A stretch of DNA of 55,792 bases from Clostridia bacterium (GCA_017531765.1 JAFXKJ010000156.1:1-55792); one strand, 5' to 3'. Counted from the stretch's first letter, positions 33,994-42,088 are shown. A program made the numbers and translations. Notes: generated by a model from the sequence alone, not told the origin.

Positions 33994-34392
33994 ATGTACA
34001 GCAGAAATCAAAGTCACACATTTGCCGATGACGAATACGAAAACGAAGAATATGACGACGAGTATGAGCTCTACGGATATAATTTACCGCCGAATTATGA
34101 CGGAAGCAGATTCCAAACGAAAAAACGGCGAAACAGCTTCACCAAACCAAGATCAATGAGAGACTCTCGCGGTACAGACCCGCAGCGCAGAGAATCCGAA
34201 GAAGTCAGAGAAGACACTGGCCACGTACATACAAACGAAAACGGCACAGCCATAGGGAAACTGCTTGATGCTCTGGGAGGACGTTTCGGATATGAGGAAA
34301 TGCTGATAATATCTATAATTCTGATACTGTCATATGACACGAACTGCGGGGACACTGTCCTCTTCCTCGCTCTACTCCTGATTACCGACTGA
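33994..34392 (+). CDS. Small acidic protein with hydrophobic C-terminus, function unknown
   Basis: The 132-residue protein has an acidic, Tyr-rich N-terminus (DDEYENEEYDDEYELYGY), a basic middle and a C-terminal hydrophobic stretch, MLIISIILILSY-DTNCGD-TVLFLALLLITD. The two short hydrophobic segments split by a charged turn look like a membrane hairpin. GGAG before the ATG at 33994 is preferred over an ATG 12 bases upstream. It overlaps the end of the convergent gene at 34372 by 21 bases. A role in the spore or envelope is only a guess from context. Confidence 0.6.
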   Translation: MYSRNQSHTFADDEYENEEYDDEYELYGYNLPPNYDGSRFQTKKRRNSFTKPRSMRDSRGTDPQRRESEEVREDTGHVHTNENGTAIGKLLDALGGRFGYEEMLIISIILILSYDTNCGDTVLFLALLLITD

Positions 34393-35385
34393 CAATATCT
34401 GCGGCGTGAATACCGAGCAAAGCAAGTACGCAACACTCTCCGCAAGCTCCTGAGTATCTCTGTAATTGAAACGAAGGGAGCTGTCTGATACGAGAGGAAG
34501 CTCTGCAATGAACACGATATGGGATTCCGTGCATCTTAACAAAATTTTCATATCGGTCTCAACAGCCGCAAGCTCGGCAAGAAGCAGACAGGAAAAGCTC
34601 ACCGGTACGTGACGGGCAAGATCTGTCAGGTTTTCCGTTTCACCCCGAAGCTTGATGTCATATGGGAGCTCAGTTGATACTTTTATTCTGAGTATACCGT
34701 TATCTGCGCCGACTTTGAATATCACATCACCGTTTTTTGACAACGGTCCCAGCACACCCATCAGAGAAGCAATCACGGTTGACAATCCTCCCACATGAAC
34801 TCTGACGTCGTTTGCGGGCCACTCCCCGATTTGGCAAAAGCTCAGGCGGTACGGAAACAAATCACATCTCCGCGTAAGCTTAGCGGAAAGATCGTAAAGG
34901 TATGCCATACTTTCACGTACAAATATATGACTGTAAGGACTCATAAGCATTCTGAATGCCCCGAAAAAGTCACAGTCGTTCTTGTAATTTTTCCTGCAAT
35001 AAGACGCAAAAGCTTCAGCAGACATCAAACCCGCAAGATAAGCCTTAAGTACCATCGCATCTTTAACGGTTTCCAATATAAACAATATCGTGAAATCTTT
35101 GTTTGTACCTGCGACCCTTAGCAGAAGAGCGTATCTGTATTTCAGATAATGCATTTTGCAAATAAGCGTATCACTCCGGCTTTCCATGCAAAACACCTTC
35201 AGTTTCCTATAATCGACCTCTCTGAACACTTCCGCCAAAAAGGTCCTGCTTGCGTTATCAGCGCAACAGGACCTGAAGCTTTCAGATACATTAATTATCT
35301 CGCAGGTCTCCGACAGGAACAACGACGGATACTCCGCAACAGCGGTTCGATAAAGCTCCGTTTTCAATATCACATCCGAAAACAT
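34372..35385 (-). CDS. Uncharacterised protein with degenerate histidine-kinase-like C-terminal region
   Basis: The 337-residue protein has no membrane helix. Residues from about 200 on read like a GHKL ATPase fold that has lost its ATP-binding boxes: GGLSTVIASLMGVLGPLSKNGD resembles an N-box helix, VIFKVGADNGILRIKVST a central strand pair, and LLLAELAAVETDMKILLR...HIVFIAELPL the closing helix and strand. The first 120 residues could be a PAS-like sensor. This is inference from pattern only. GAAGGATCAC before the ATG at 35385 favours that start over one at 35433 that would overlap the upstream gene. Confidence 0.6.
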   Translation of the reverse strand: MFSDVILKTELYRTAVAEYPSLFLSETCEIINVSESFRSCCADNASRTFLAEVFREVDYRKLKVFCMESRSDTLICKMHYLKYRYALLLRVAGTNKDFTILFILETVKDAMVLKAYLAGLMSAEAFASYCRKNYKNDCDFFGAFRMLMSPYSHIFVRESMAYLYDLSAKLTRRCDLFPYRLSFCQIGEWPANDVRVHVGGLSTVIASLMGVLGPLSKNGDVIFKVGADNGILRIKVSTELPYDIKLRGETENLTDLARHVPVSFSCLLLAELAAVETDMKILLRCTESHIVFIAELPLVSDSSLRFNYRDTQELAESVAYLLCSVFTPQILSVGNQE

Positions 35386-35410
35386 TTGTGATCCTTCGTC
35401 TCTCAAAGAA

Positions 35411-36598
35411 TCATGGCTGAGTTTCGTTTCCATTGTTCAAATAATCTTCCTTGTTTACTGCATTTTCGTTTTCTTTCCCTAAGTCTTCGGTATCATCGGG
35501 AGTGGTCACGGGAATTTGCGGGGCATAGGAAGGTTCGGCAACGTAAGTCGAAAACTGTACGCTGCTGACCGACAGATCCTTCAGTGCCGCATATACAGCC
35601 TGTGCAATCTCAACGTCCTCGGTTTCGATCATACCCCTTATATTATAAACACTGAAATTACCTTTCAAAGAGTGGCAGTTGTCGTAAGCCGAAGAATATG
35701 CCTCATCGGCAGTTTCGGCATCGGTACCGACGGAGATCGCCAGAAAATCCGCATATTCGGACAGTGTCTTAATAAATCCACCGCTTTGAGGAACCAGATA
35801 CACCGATGCGGGAAGCAGCACTCCTATATCGATCTTCGCTGATCGTTTTCTCAGAGAGGCAAGGTATGACACGAGCTTCTTCAGAAGCTCGGTGGAGATC
35901 TCTTCTTCCTCTCCGACAAGAGAGGTAAGGATTACCTCGTCAAAGCCCATATTATACATTTCACCAATGACGATACCGTCCGCAACTCTTTCATGATCTG
36001 CGGCAGTGCTGTCTTCAAGGACGTGAGGCGACACGGAATACACCGCACTTTTCCTCATTCCGAGCTCGCCCGCAACCGAAAGTGCGGTCTTTATCTCCTC
36101 AAGGGCATCTCCCAGAGACTCGGCGTCTTCTTCAGCCTCCTCCGCGGGTCTTATGACCAAACCTCCGTCAAGCCTTACGTAATCCATAAGTGCTTCAGAC
36201 AGATAGATAAGGCTTCCCGAGGGTGACACAACGTTTACGGATATGGCATTATATACATCTCCGAGAGCCCTGATGCTCTCTTCCACCGCGTCTTCCCTAA
36301 CACCAACCACGTCAATATGTGCCGCACAAACATTTTTTTTCTTTATGTCAGACTCAGAATAGACCCCGTCGGGGAACAATTCCCCTTTCTCGGTCACAGC
36401 TTCATTTTTTTGATCGGTTTCCAAAAGCGACTCGGCAACACTCGCCTTACTGTCAAGATATGACCCAAGCAGCAGTGCCACTCCCGCGGTAACAGCCGCC
36501 AAAACAAGGACGAACGCCACTCTAATGAGAATAGGCTTTATTGATTTTTTCTTTGCTCCCGAGCGATATGCACTGCGAATAAGTCTGCGTCTTCTCAT
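35411..36598 (-). CDS. Membrane-anchored extracellular protein, possibly TIM-barrel-like
   Basis: The 395-residue protein has a basic N-terminus (MRRRRLIRSAYR), one membrane helix (PILIRVAFVLVLAAVTAGVALLLG) and a large outside domain. Blocks such as ALGDVYNAISVNVVSPSG, GMRKSAVYSVSPHVLE, MGFDEVILTSLVGE, IDIGVLLPASVY and ADFLAISVG resemble successive beta-strands of a barrel, like putative glycoside hydrolases of the DUF4015 kind. No catalytic pair was identified. The C-terminus is acidic and Asn-rich. It lies 65 bp downstream of the PrsA-like gene. Confidence 0.6.
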   Translation of the reverse strand: MRRRRLIRSAYRSGAKKKSIKPILIRVAFVLVLAAVTAGVALLLGSYLDSKASVAESLLETDQKNEAVTEKGELFPDGVYSESDIKKKNVCAAHIDVVGVREDAVEESIRALGDVYNAISVNVVSPSGSLIYLSEALMDYVRLDGGLVIRPAEEAEEDAESLGDALEEIKTALSVAGELGMRKSAVYSVSPHVLEDSTAADHERVADGIVIGEMYNMGFDEVILTSLVGEEEEISTELLKKLVSYLASLRKRSAKIDIGVLLPASVYLVPQSGGFIKTLSEYADFLAISVGTDAETADEAYSSAYDNCHSLKGNFSVYNIRGMIETEDVEIAQAVYAALKDLSVSSVQFSTYVAEPSYAPQIPVTTPDDTEDLGKENENAVNKEDYLNNGNETQP

Positions 36599-36663
36599 CT
36601 TAGCTCAAGCCTTTCCCCTTGGATTCTCGGTGTTGAAAACCGTCTTTTTGTCGCTACCCGACT

Positions 36664-37638
36664 TTACTGAAGTGTTAAAATATTGTACTTCTTCGGCAAC
36701 TCACCGATCTTACCGTATATTTCTTCAAACTTGGTTTCATACTTCACAGTATAAAGGGATTCAAGATATTCTTCCACAAGATCAGCGAAGTGTTCCTCAA
36801 TATAGGAATCTTCCTTCTCGTATCTCTTTATGATAGAGTAGCCTGCGGAGGTTTTTACTACATCACTTACTTCTCCGACCTTAAGTGAGAATGCCGCAGT
36901 CTCAAATTCAAAGTCCCGTGTTCCCTTCATAATGTAGTATCCGTCATCATTATTGAACATTAAGAGGTCGTTGTTATATTCCTTGGATACGGCATCAAAA
37001 TCCGCACCTGCCTCAAGCTTCGCTTTGAGCTCATTTGCCTTTTTGAGATTCTGCTCATCCGTGCCCGCATTTTCTCCGCCAACAAGGATCTGCTTTACTC
37101 TGATGAAATCGTCGGATTTGAATTTATTCATCATATAATCTTCATTTGAGAAGTTCTTGTCGGAATCAACCATAGCGGAATAAGCTTCGTTGTTAAGAAT
37201 GTCATTGGAAATAAGGAACATGAAAGTAGTTTCGGTCATTGCGTTTTCCTTGAGAGAGGCCAAAAATTCCTTTTCGTCCTCATACTCAAGCATTATCTCA
37301 TCACGTGTCATTTTCGCTTCGGCGCTGACCGCACCGCTGTCCCACGTGAGGTCGTACTCCGCACCGATTGCAATTACGGTGTAGAGATTGGCAATAGCGT
37401 TCTTGATGTTTTCCTTAAGCTCTTTTTCAGCCTTATCTGCATTTTTAGAGTCCCATACATCTTCACCGTACTGTTTTTCAATCTCACGGCGAGAGTTGAT
37501 GACAACGTATCTGTATACATGATAGGGTACTTCAAAGTCCCCTATAGTCATTACTGTTTTATTCTCTCCGCATGAGACAAGCAGGGGTAAAAACACCGCG
37601 AGTACCAGAAGAATCGCCGCAATTCTCTTTATTTTCAT
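36664..37638 (-). CDS. PrsA-like foldase lipoprotein (parvulin-type peptidyl-prolyl isomerase)
   Basis: The 324-residue lipoprotein has a signal peptide and the lipobox LLVSC near residue 23. Its N-terminal helical chaperone region is followed by a parvulin rotamase domain: IRVKQILV near residue 190, ADFDAVSKEYNND, DDGYYIMKG and FETAAFSLKVGEVSDVVKTSAGYSIIKR. It should help fold exported proteins outside the membrane. AGGTG precedes the ATG, and a good promoter lies upstream. Some rotamase catalytic positions are not the classical ones (VKQIL in place of VRHIL), so enzyme activity is uncertain. Confidence 0.85.
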   Translation of the reverse strand: MKIKRIAAILLVLAVFLPLLVSCGENKTVMTIGDFEVPYHVYRYVVINSRREIEKQYGEDVWDSKNADKAEKELKENIKNAIANLYTVIAIGAEYDLTWDSGAVSAEAKMTRDEIMLEYEDEKEFLASLKENAMTETTFMFLISNDILNNEAYSAMVDSDKNFSNEDYMMNKFKSDDFIRVKQILVGGENAGTDEQNLKKANELKAKLEAGADFDAVSKEYNNDLLMFNNDDGYYIMKGTRDFEFETAAFSLKVGEVSDVVKTSAGYSIIKRYEKEDSYIEEHFADLVEEYLESLYTVKYETKFEEIYGKIGELPKKYNILTLQ

Positions 37639-37671
37639 TTCGATTCACCTACCGTTGAATATATTATAAAT

Positions 37672-37700
37672 AGTATAAACAATATAGCATGAAAAGTCAA
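37672..37700 (-). promoter_or_regulatory. Sigma-A promoter of the PrsA-like gene
   Basis: On the reverse strand TTGACT (37695-37700) and TATACT (37672-37677) are 17 bp apart, 34 nt before the start. Confidence 0.75.
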
Positions 37701-37802
37701 TACGGAAACTGTGAATTTTCCATCTGCATAAACCTTACATTCATTTTTGCGGCAAATTTTTACTTTTGACACGGACTCAAAGCACAAATAAGGCAATATC
37801 TA

Positions 37803-37831
37803 TTGATAATTCTTGTCTGACGTGTTATAAT
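37803..37831 (+). promoter_or_regulatory. Sigma-A promoter of the TIM-barrel gene
   Basis: TTGATA (37803-37808) and TATAAT (37826-37831) are 17 bp apart. A small stem-loop GCCG-tcatt-CGGC (37853-37865) lies directly before the AAAGGAG ribosome binding site. Confidence 0.75.
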
Positions 37832-37881
37832 TGTCATGAATATAAATTTTCCGCCGTCATTCGGCAAAAAGGAGTTTAATT

Positions 37882-39120
37882 ATGGCAAATCAGGTTCAGA
37901 TGACATTCTGGAACTATAACAGTTTCAAAGATTACAAGCCTCATATGCTCAGAGACTGGATCGAGCTTGGAATCACACTTCCCATCCTTCCCATGTTCGT
38001 TATGGGACGTGACTCCAACGAAGATCTTATTGCTATCCTCGACGACGCTCAAAGTCTCGGTGTACAGGTACTTCTTCAGATCAACACCATGTTCGTTGAC
38101 TGTATAAAGGATTTTGATGCTTACAGAGTTGAAGTCGAAAAAGTACATTCCACATTCGGTAAGCATCCCGCAGTTTACGGATACTACGTAGGCGAGGAAC
38201 CCAATATCAATTCACAGACAGCTTATTTTGAGTGTACCAAGATCATCAAGGAGATCGCGCCGAGTGCCGCAATCTACACAAACTTCGGCTCTATTGAGCG
38301 TACCGAAAGAATGATGCTTCAGGGAAAGCAGTCTCTCGACGAGTGGGTTGGCAAGTTCAAGGATTACTCAGGAAACGATATTATAGGCTACGGTTGCTAC
38401 TCGGGACTGTTCCGTGACAACACCGGTTCATTCGAGCATTTTTATAACCTCAACACATTTGTAGAGGCAGCAAAAAAGCATGGCGTTGACGTTTGGGCAA
38501 CGATGCTCTCAAGCGCACACGACTACTACCGCGTTCCCACAGAGGATGACTACCGTTGGCAGATCAACACCTGTGTAGCCTGCGGATGCAAGGGCATTGT
38601 TTGGTTCAGACTTTACGATAAGCTTGTTGCGGGAGACTACCGTGCAAGCCCCATTGACGAGTTTGGTGTAAAGACTCAGCATTTCTACGACATGGCGCGT
38701 GCACAGAAGAAGTTCAACATCCATTACGGCAAGCTTTTCGGAAGACTTACTCACATAAGCACACACGGTGTTGGAGTGAGCTACGGCGGATATCCCTATT
38801 TTGTACCTGCGGGACCTGATGAAGCAGGCGCTGTGACCGAGCTTATCAGCCATGCTGACTGCCGCGCAGGTCTCATCAGCTTCTTCAAGGATGAGGACGG
38901 AACAGATTACATTGCTGTCTTGAACACAGATACAGTCAACTCCTACCACATGACTCTTACATACAGTGCAAAGGTAGAGAGAGCCGACATGGTCTACTAC
39001 GACGAAAAGCAGCTTAACTGCCATGTTGACAGAAAGGGGCAGGTGGGAGATCTCAGAGGTCAGTCATTCTGTCTCGCTCCCGGTCAGATGGAAGTTATAA
39101 AGGTCACACGTACCAAGTAA
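37882..39120 (+). CDS. Cytoplasmic glycoside-hydrolase-like TIM-barrel protein
   Basis: The 412-residue protein has no signal peptide. Its first 270 residues look like a TIM barrel: ELGITLPILPMFVMG, GVQVLLQIN, AVYGYYVGEEPNIN with an Glu pair at the end of a strand as in glycosidase acid/base sites, AAIYTNFGS, GYGCYSG, VDVWATMLSSA and CKGIVWFRLYDK. A beta-sandwich-like C-terminus (TDYIAVLNTDTVNSYHMTL) follows. This layout is seen in GH42-like beta-galactosidase relatives, but the family was not identified with certainty. High codon bias and a promoter of its own suggest good expression. Confidence 0.65.
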   Translation: MANQVQMTFWNYNSFKDYKPHMLRDWIELGITLPILPMFVMGRDSNEDLIAILDDAQSLGVQVLLQINTMFVDCIKDFDAYRVEVEKVHSTFGKHPAVYGYYVGEEPNINSQTAYFECTKIIKEIAPSAAIYTNFGSIERTERMMLQGKQSLDEWVGKFKDYSGNDIIGYGCYSGLFRDNTGSFEHFYNLNTFVEAAKKHGVDVWATMLSSAHDYYRVPTEDDYRWQINTCVACGCKGIVWFRLYDKLVAGDYRASPIDEFGVKTQHFYDMARAQKKFNIHYGKLFGRLTHISTHGVGVSYGGYPYFVPAGPDEAGAVTELISHADCRAGLISFFKDEDGTDYIAVLNTDTVNSYHMTLTYSAKVERADMVYYDEKQLNCHVDRKGQVGDLRGQSFCLAPGQMEVIKVTRTK

Positions 39121-39143
39121 ATATCAGCTAAAGAGGTGCCTAT

Positions 39144-40523
39144 ATGGATAATAGTCTGCTAAGTAAGCTCGCGGCATATGCCAAGGAAGATCACCTTCCA
39201 ATGCATATGCCGGGGCATAAAAGGTGCGGCGAATTTCCGTATTCGGCACCTTTACCCTTTCAGCTTGACATTACCGAAATCTACGGCTTTGACGATCTAA
39301 ATCATCCGTCTGAATTATTTTCGGAAAGTCAGAGTCTTGCCGCCTCCCTTTGGGGCAGTGATGAGTGCATCTACTCAGTAAACGGAAGCTCAGGTGCTGT
39401 GCTTGCGGCAATTCGGGGTACGCTGGTGGGCAAAAAAGGCGGGAAGGTGCTCATGTCGCGGGGATGCCACAAATCCGTGTACAACGGAGTGGAGCTGTGC
39501 GGCGCTGTACCCGTTTATCTGTCGCATAGGGTCAATTCATACGGCTTTTTCGGTGAAGTCTCCCCTGACGAAGTTGGGGAAAAGATTCGAGAAAATCCCG
39601 ACACTTCCCTTGTTATCATAACAAGCCCCACATATGAGGGCGTAATGTCGGACGTGAGGAAAATAGCGCAGATCTGCCACAGTGCGGGGGTTCCGCTTAT
39701 GGTTGACGAGGCTCACGGGGCACATCTCTCCCTTCACGGAGTTTTCCCCGAAGGTGCCGTCGCCTCAGGGGCAGACATTGCAGTTCAAAGTATTCACAAG
39801 ACCCTTCCCAGTCTCACCCAAACAGCGCTCCTTCATCTCAGCGGAAGCATTGTGCGTAAATCAGAAGTAAGACGTCAGATGGGTGTCTTCCAGACCACAA
39901 GCCCGTCGTATATTCTCTCTGCATCCATAGATGCCGCGGTGAGGTATTTAGCATCGGACAAGGGCAAGCTCAGGCTTCGGAAATGGTATGAAGCCGTAAG
40001 ATGCGCGAGGGAGCGACTCTCTCATATGACAAATTTGACTCTCTTCCAAAGCGAATGCTGCGACGTGTCAAAGCTTGTTATTTGCGGCGCGGGAGTTGAG
40101 CTTTCGGACCATTTAAGGCGAAAATACAAAATAGAGCTTGAAATGGCATCTCTGTCCTACGTTATCGCCATGACGGGAATGGGCGACAATAGTGAAACGC
40201 TTGACAGGTTTACCCGAAGTCTCCTTGCGGTCGACGGAATTTTGAATGAAAAGGCAAGCTGTCCTCAATTGACACTGAAAGTCCCACGTCAGGTAATGAT
40301 ACCCACATCGGCAATGGAGCTTGATAGTGAGTACATTCCGCTTTGCGATGCTTCGGGCAGGATCGCGGCTGACTATGTTTATGCTTATCCTCCGGGGGTC
40401 CCCATGATAATTCCGGGGGAGCTGTGCGATAGCGACTTAATATCAAGCATTGAAGCGCTGAAAAGCGGAAACGTCTCAATAAAAGGAATAAAAAGCGGAA
40501 AAATAAAAGTAATAAAAGAATAA
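39144..40523 (+). CDS. Orn/Lys/Arg decarboxylase-family PLP enzyme
   Basis: The 459-residue protein belongs to the fold-type I PLP group of bacterial basic amino acid decarboxylases. Motifs are HMPGHKRCGEFP near the start, LDITEIYGFDDLNHP, VNGSSGAVLAAIRG, MSRGCHKSVYNG, ITSPTYEGVMSD, VDEAHGAHL and the PLP-lysine region AVQSIHKTLPSLTQTALL. The C-terminus has YVYAYPPGVPMIIPGE. It is shorter than classical speA/cadA enzymes, as in many Firmicutes. The preferred substrate among arginine, lysine and ornithine cannot be read out. AGAGGTG precedes the ATG, 23 bp after the TIM-barrel gene. Confidence 0.88.
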   Translation: MDNSLLSKLAAYAKEDHLPMHMPGHKRCGEFPYSAPLPFQLDITEIYGFDDLNHPSELFSESQSLAASLWGSDECIYSVNGSSGAVLAAIRGTLVGKKGGKVLMSRGCHKSVYNGVELCGAVPVYLSHRVNSYGFFGEVSPDEVGEKIRENPDTSLVIITSPTYEGVMSDVRKIAQICHSAGVPLMVDEAHGAHLSLHGVFPEGAVASGADIAVQSIHKTLPSLTQTALLHLSGSIVRKSEVRRQMGVFQTTSPSYILSASIDAAVRYLASDKGKLRLRKWYEAVRCARERLSHMTNLTLFQSECCDVSKLVICGAGVELSDHLRRKYKIELEMASLSYVIAMTGMGDNSETLDRFTRSLLAVDGILNEKASCPQLTLKVPRQVMIPTSAMELDSEYIPLCDASGRIAADYVYAYPPGVPMIIPGELCDSDLISSIEALKSGNVSIKGIKSGKIKVIKE

Positions 40524-40545
40524 TTTTGTCATTGGTGTAATATAT

Positions 40546-40752
40546 ATGAACAGTAAAAACAAATATCACGGAATTTGCGAGGAATGTGAATATTACGACA
40601 TATCGGACGATCCCGACGACCTTGGCGAGAAGTACTGTCACGCAGACCTGGACGAAGACGATTACAGAATGTACCTCTCGGGGGATTTCAGCAGAGGCTG
40701 TCCCTACTTCAAGCCCTACGACGAATACAAGGTAGTAGCAAAACAAAATTAG
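40546..40752 (+). CDS. Small Cys-rich acidic protein, DUF6472-like
   Basis: The 68-residue protein carries CEECEYY near residue 10, YCHADLDEDDYRMYLSG and RGCPYFKPYDEYKVVAKQ. The four cysteines (two CxxC-like, two single) suggest a small zinc- or iron-binding fold. The pattern matches the small DUF6472 family of Clostridia from memory. It lies 22 bp after the decarboxylase gene and may share its transcript. Function unknown. Confidence 0.7.
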   Translation: MNSKNKYHGICEECEYYDISDDPDDLGEKYCHADLDEDDYRMYLSGDFSRGCPYFKPYDEYKVVAKQN

Positions 40753-40781
40753 CGAAATTCACCCTACTATATAAAACCATC

Positions 40782-40810
40782 TTGACAAAAACGGGATTTT
40801 GGTATAAAAT
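40782..40810 (+). promoter_or_regulatory. Sigma-A promoter of the DUF1292 gene
   Basis: TTGACA (40782-40787) and TAAAAT (40805-40810) are 17 bp apart. Transcription would start near 40817, which argues against the ATG at 40826. Confidence 0.8.
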
Positions 40811-40861
40811 ATAGTCAGTATAGGAATGCTAAATTTGAAAGAAAGGCATGGACCACTAAAA

Positions 40862-41158
40862 ATGGATAACAACGAAATCTACGATCCTGAAATTTATACA
40901 CTGACAGACGAGGACGGAAACGAGCTTAATTTTGCTCTTCTCGCATCTCTTGAGCACGAGGGCGCTGAGTACAAGGCTCTCATTCCCGTTGACGAAAACG
41001 GCGAGGAGACCAGCGACGAGTACGTAATTCTCAAGGTTGGTACAGATGAGGACGGCGAGGCTGTTCTTGAGACCATCGAAGATGACGACGAGTTCGACAG
41101 AATCGCTGACATTTTCGACGATGAGTTCGCTGACGTTTTCTACGACGATCAGGACTGA
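40862..41158 (+). CDS. DUF1292-family acidic protein
   Basis: The 98-residue, strongly acidic protein has the DUF1292 pattern: YTLTDEDGNELNFALLASLEHEGAEYKALIPVD near the start, then DEYVILKVGTDEDGEAVLETIEDDDEFDRIADIF at the end. These small proteins are widespread in Clostridia and Bacilli, often near Holliday junction resolvase genes, without a known role. The ATG at 40826 is only about 9 nt from the predicted transcript start, so 40862 is preferred even though its ribosome binding site (GAAAGG) is distant. A candidate structured RNA follows within 10 bp. Confidence 0.8.
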   Translation: MDNNEIYDPEIYTLTDEDGNELNFALLASLEHEGAEYKALIPVDENGEETSDEYVILKVGTDEDGEAVLETIEDDDEFDRIADIFDDEFADVFYDDQD

Positions 41159-41163
41159 TTTTC

Positions 41164-41360
41164 AAAAAAGAACCCTGCGGTGTTCGACCGAAAGCGATAA
41201 AAACCCACAAAGAGTAAAAAGGAGCCCGGGCTTCGCACGTGAGGATGCAGACCTCCCTTTATCTCCATCGCGCATTCTGCGCCTCTGAGGTAAAAGGAAG
41301 CTGGGAGCACGAACCGTACGAGAGGGCACCGCCCTTGCAGAAGAGCAGGGTTTCTTCTTC
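41164..41360 (+). ncRNA. ssrS: Candidate 6S RNA (structured RNA of about 197 nt)
   Basis: The 5' segment AACCCTGC (41171-41178) pairs with GCAGGGTT (41345-41352), closing a rod of about 180 nt. Inside, GGTGTTCG and AAAAACCCACA on the 5' side recall the conserved 5' arm of Firmicute 6S RNA. A CCTTTA.../...TAAAAGG stem leads to a terminal GCGCA-ttc-TGCGC hairpin. The length fits 6S RNA, which mimics an open promoter and traps sigma-A RNA polymerase. No clear promoter is seen, so it may be processed from the DUF1292 transcript. Identification is by memory of motif and fold, not by covariance search. Confidence 0.45.
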
Positions 41361-41390
41361 GCTTTCATCGGCACACGCGGGGATTTTATT

Positions 41391-41552
41391 TTTCAACATG
41401 ATTAGCAAAATCATGTTGAAAGTGAAATATCATGATTCGTTGAATCATGATATGAAATTTTCGGCTTCGCCGAAAGTGAAATTGATATTCGCAAAATGCA
41501 AATATCAGTGAAATATTTTCTTTTGTCGATATGACAAAAGAAAATGTGAGGT
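41391..41552. repeat. Array of five different hairpins joined by a conserved GTGAAAT linker
   Basis: Five inverted repeats with unrelated sequences follow each other: 41391-41421 (13-bp stem), 41429-41451 (10 bp), 41459-41475 (7 bp), 41483-41507 (7+3 bp with one mismatch) and 41515-41545 (13 bp). Between them the 7-bp linkers are GTGAAAT (41422), ATGAAAT (41452), GTGAAAT (41476) and GTGAAAT (41508). After the last hairpin GTGAGGT (41546) provides the ribosome binding site of the next gene. Stems differ in sequence but linkers are kept, the reverse of what random terminator clusters show. The function is unknown. Confidence 0.9.
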
Positions 41553-41559
41553 AATTATT

Positions 41560-41988
41560 ATGGAGAATTTTAATGAGTATTTTTTGAAAGATCGTAGGGT
41601 CTTTCTCGAAAACATAAACTACGAAACAGTCAAGGCTGAGACCATGGAGCCTCAGCGGCGTCTCGGGTGTCGCGATACTGTGGTAGCTCAGCTCATCGGG
41701 GATCGCGGTGTTAAGATAATCTTCAACAGAAGGCTTAATTTTGAACCTGAGGCTCTCTTCACCCTCTCAGTTTCATTCGGAGTGTTCCTCCGTTTTGATC
41801 CTACACGTTACGGTGAAGTGAATTGGAAAGAGGTAAACATAGTCAAGCAGTTTACAAGTGACTGCCCTGCTCTCATGAGTGAGCTTAACGCGAGAACGAC
41901 CATGATGGTGGCTCAGATTACAGCGGCATCAGGCGGTGTGCCTATCGTTACGGGTAATCCTCACGATGCCAAAGGAAATACACAGTAA
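41560..41988 (+). CDS. Small protein with possible SecB-like fold
   Basis: The 142-residue protein begins RRVFLENINYETVKAE-type strands, has a central GVKIIFNRRLNFEPEALFTLSVSFGVFLRF, and ends in a helix plus loop, CPALMSELNARTTMMVAQITAASGGVPIVTGNP. A beta-rich body, a long helix and a final Gly-Pro-rich segment are the layout of SecB-type export chaperones and their solitary or toxin-antitoxin relatives. This is fold-level inference only. Its ribosome binding site (GTGAGGT) is formed by the last linker of the hairpin array, so the array lies in its leader or is its immediate neighbour. A bidirectional terminator follows. Confidence 0.6.
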   Translation: MENFNEYFLKDRRVFLENINYETVKAETMEPQRRLGCRDTVVAQLIGDRGVKIIFNRRLNFEPEALFTLSVSFGVFLRFDPTRYGEVNWKEVNIVKQFTSDCPALMSELNARTTMMVAQITAASGGVPIVTGNPHDAKGNTQ

Positions 41989-42021
41989 AAAATCGTACTT
42001 CGCATTGAAGTACGATTTTTT
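41987..42021. terminator. Bidirectional terminator after the SecB-like gene
   Basis: A 15-bp perfect stem (AAAAAATCGTACTTC and complement) around GCATT, with A and T tracts on both sides. It can also serve the converging ddh gene. Confidence 0.88.
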
Positions 42022-42088
42022 ACTGCAATGATGGGATTGTCACATTTAGATTGAGAAGACGTATACCTCGTCAGAGATATATCTTTTA

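Noticed and set aside
41391-41545. CRISPR array
   Set aside because: The repeated part is only 7 bp and the variable parts are palindromes; there are no cas genes.
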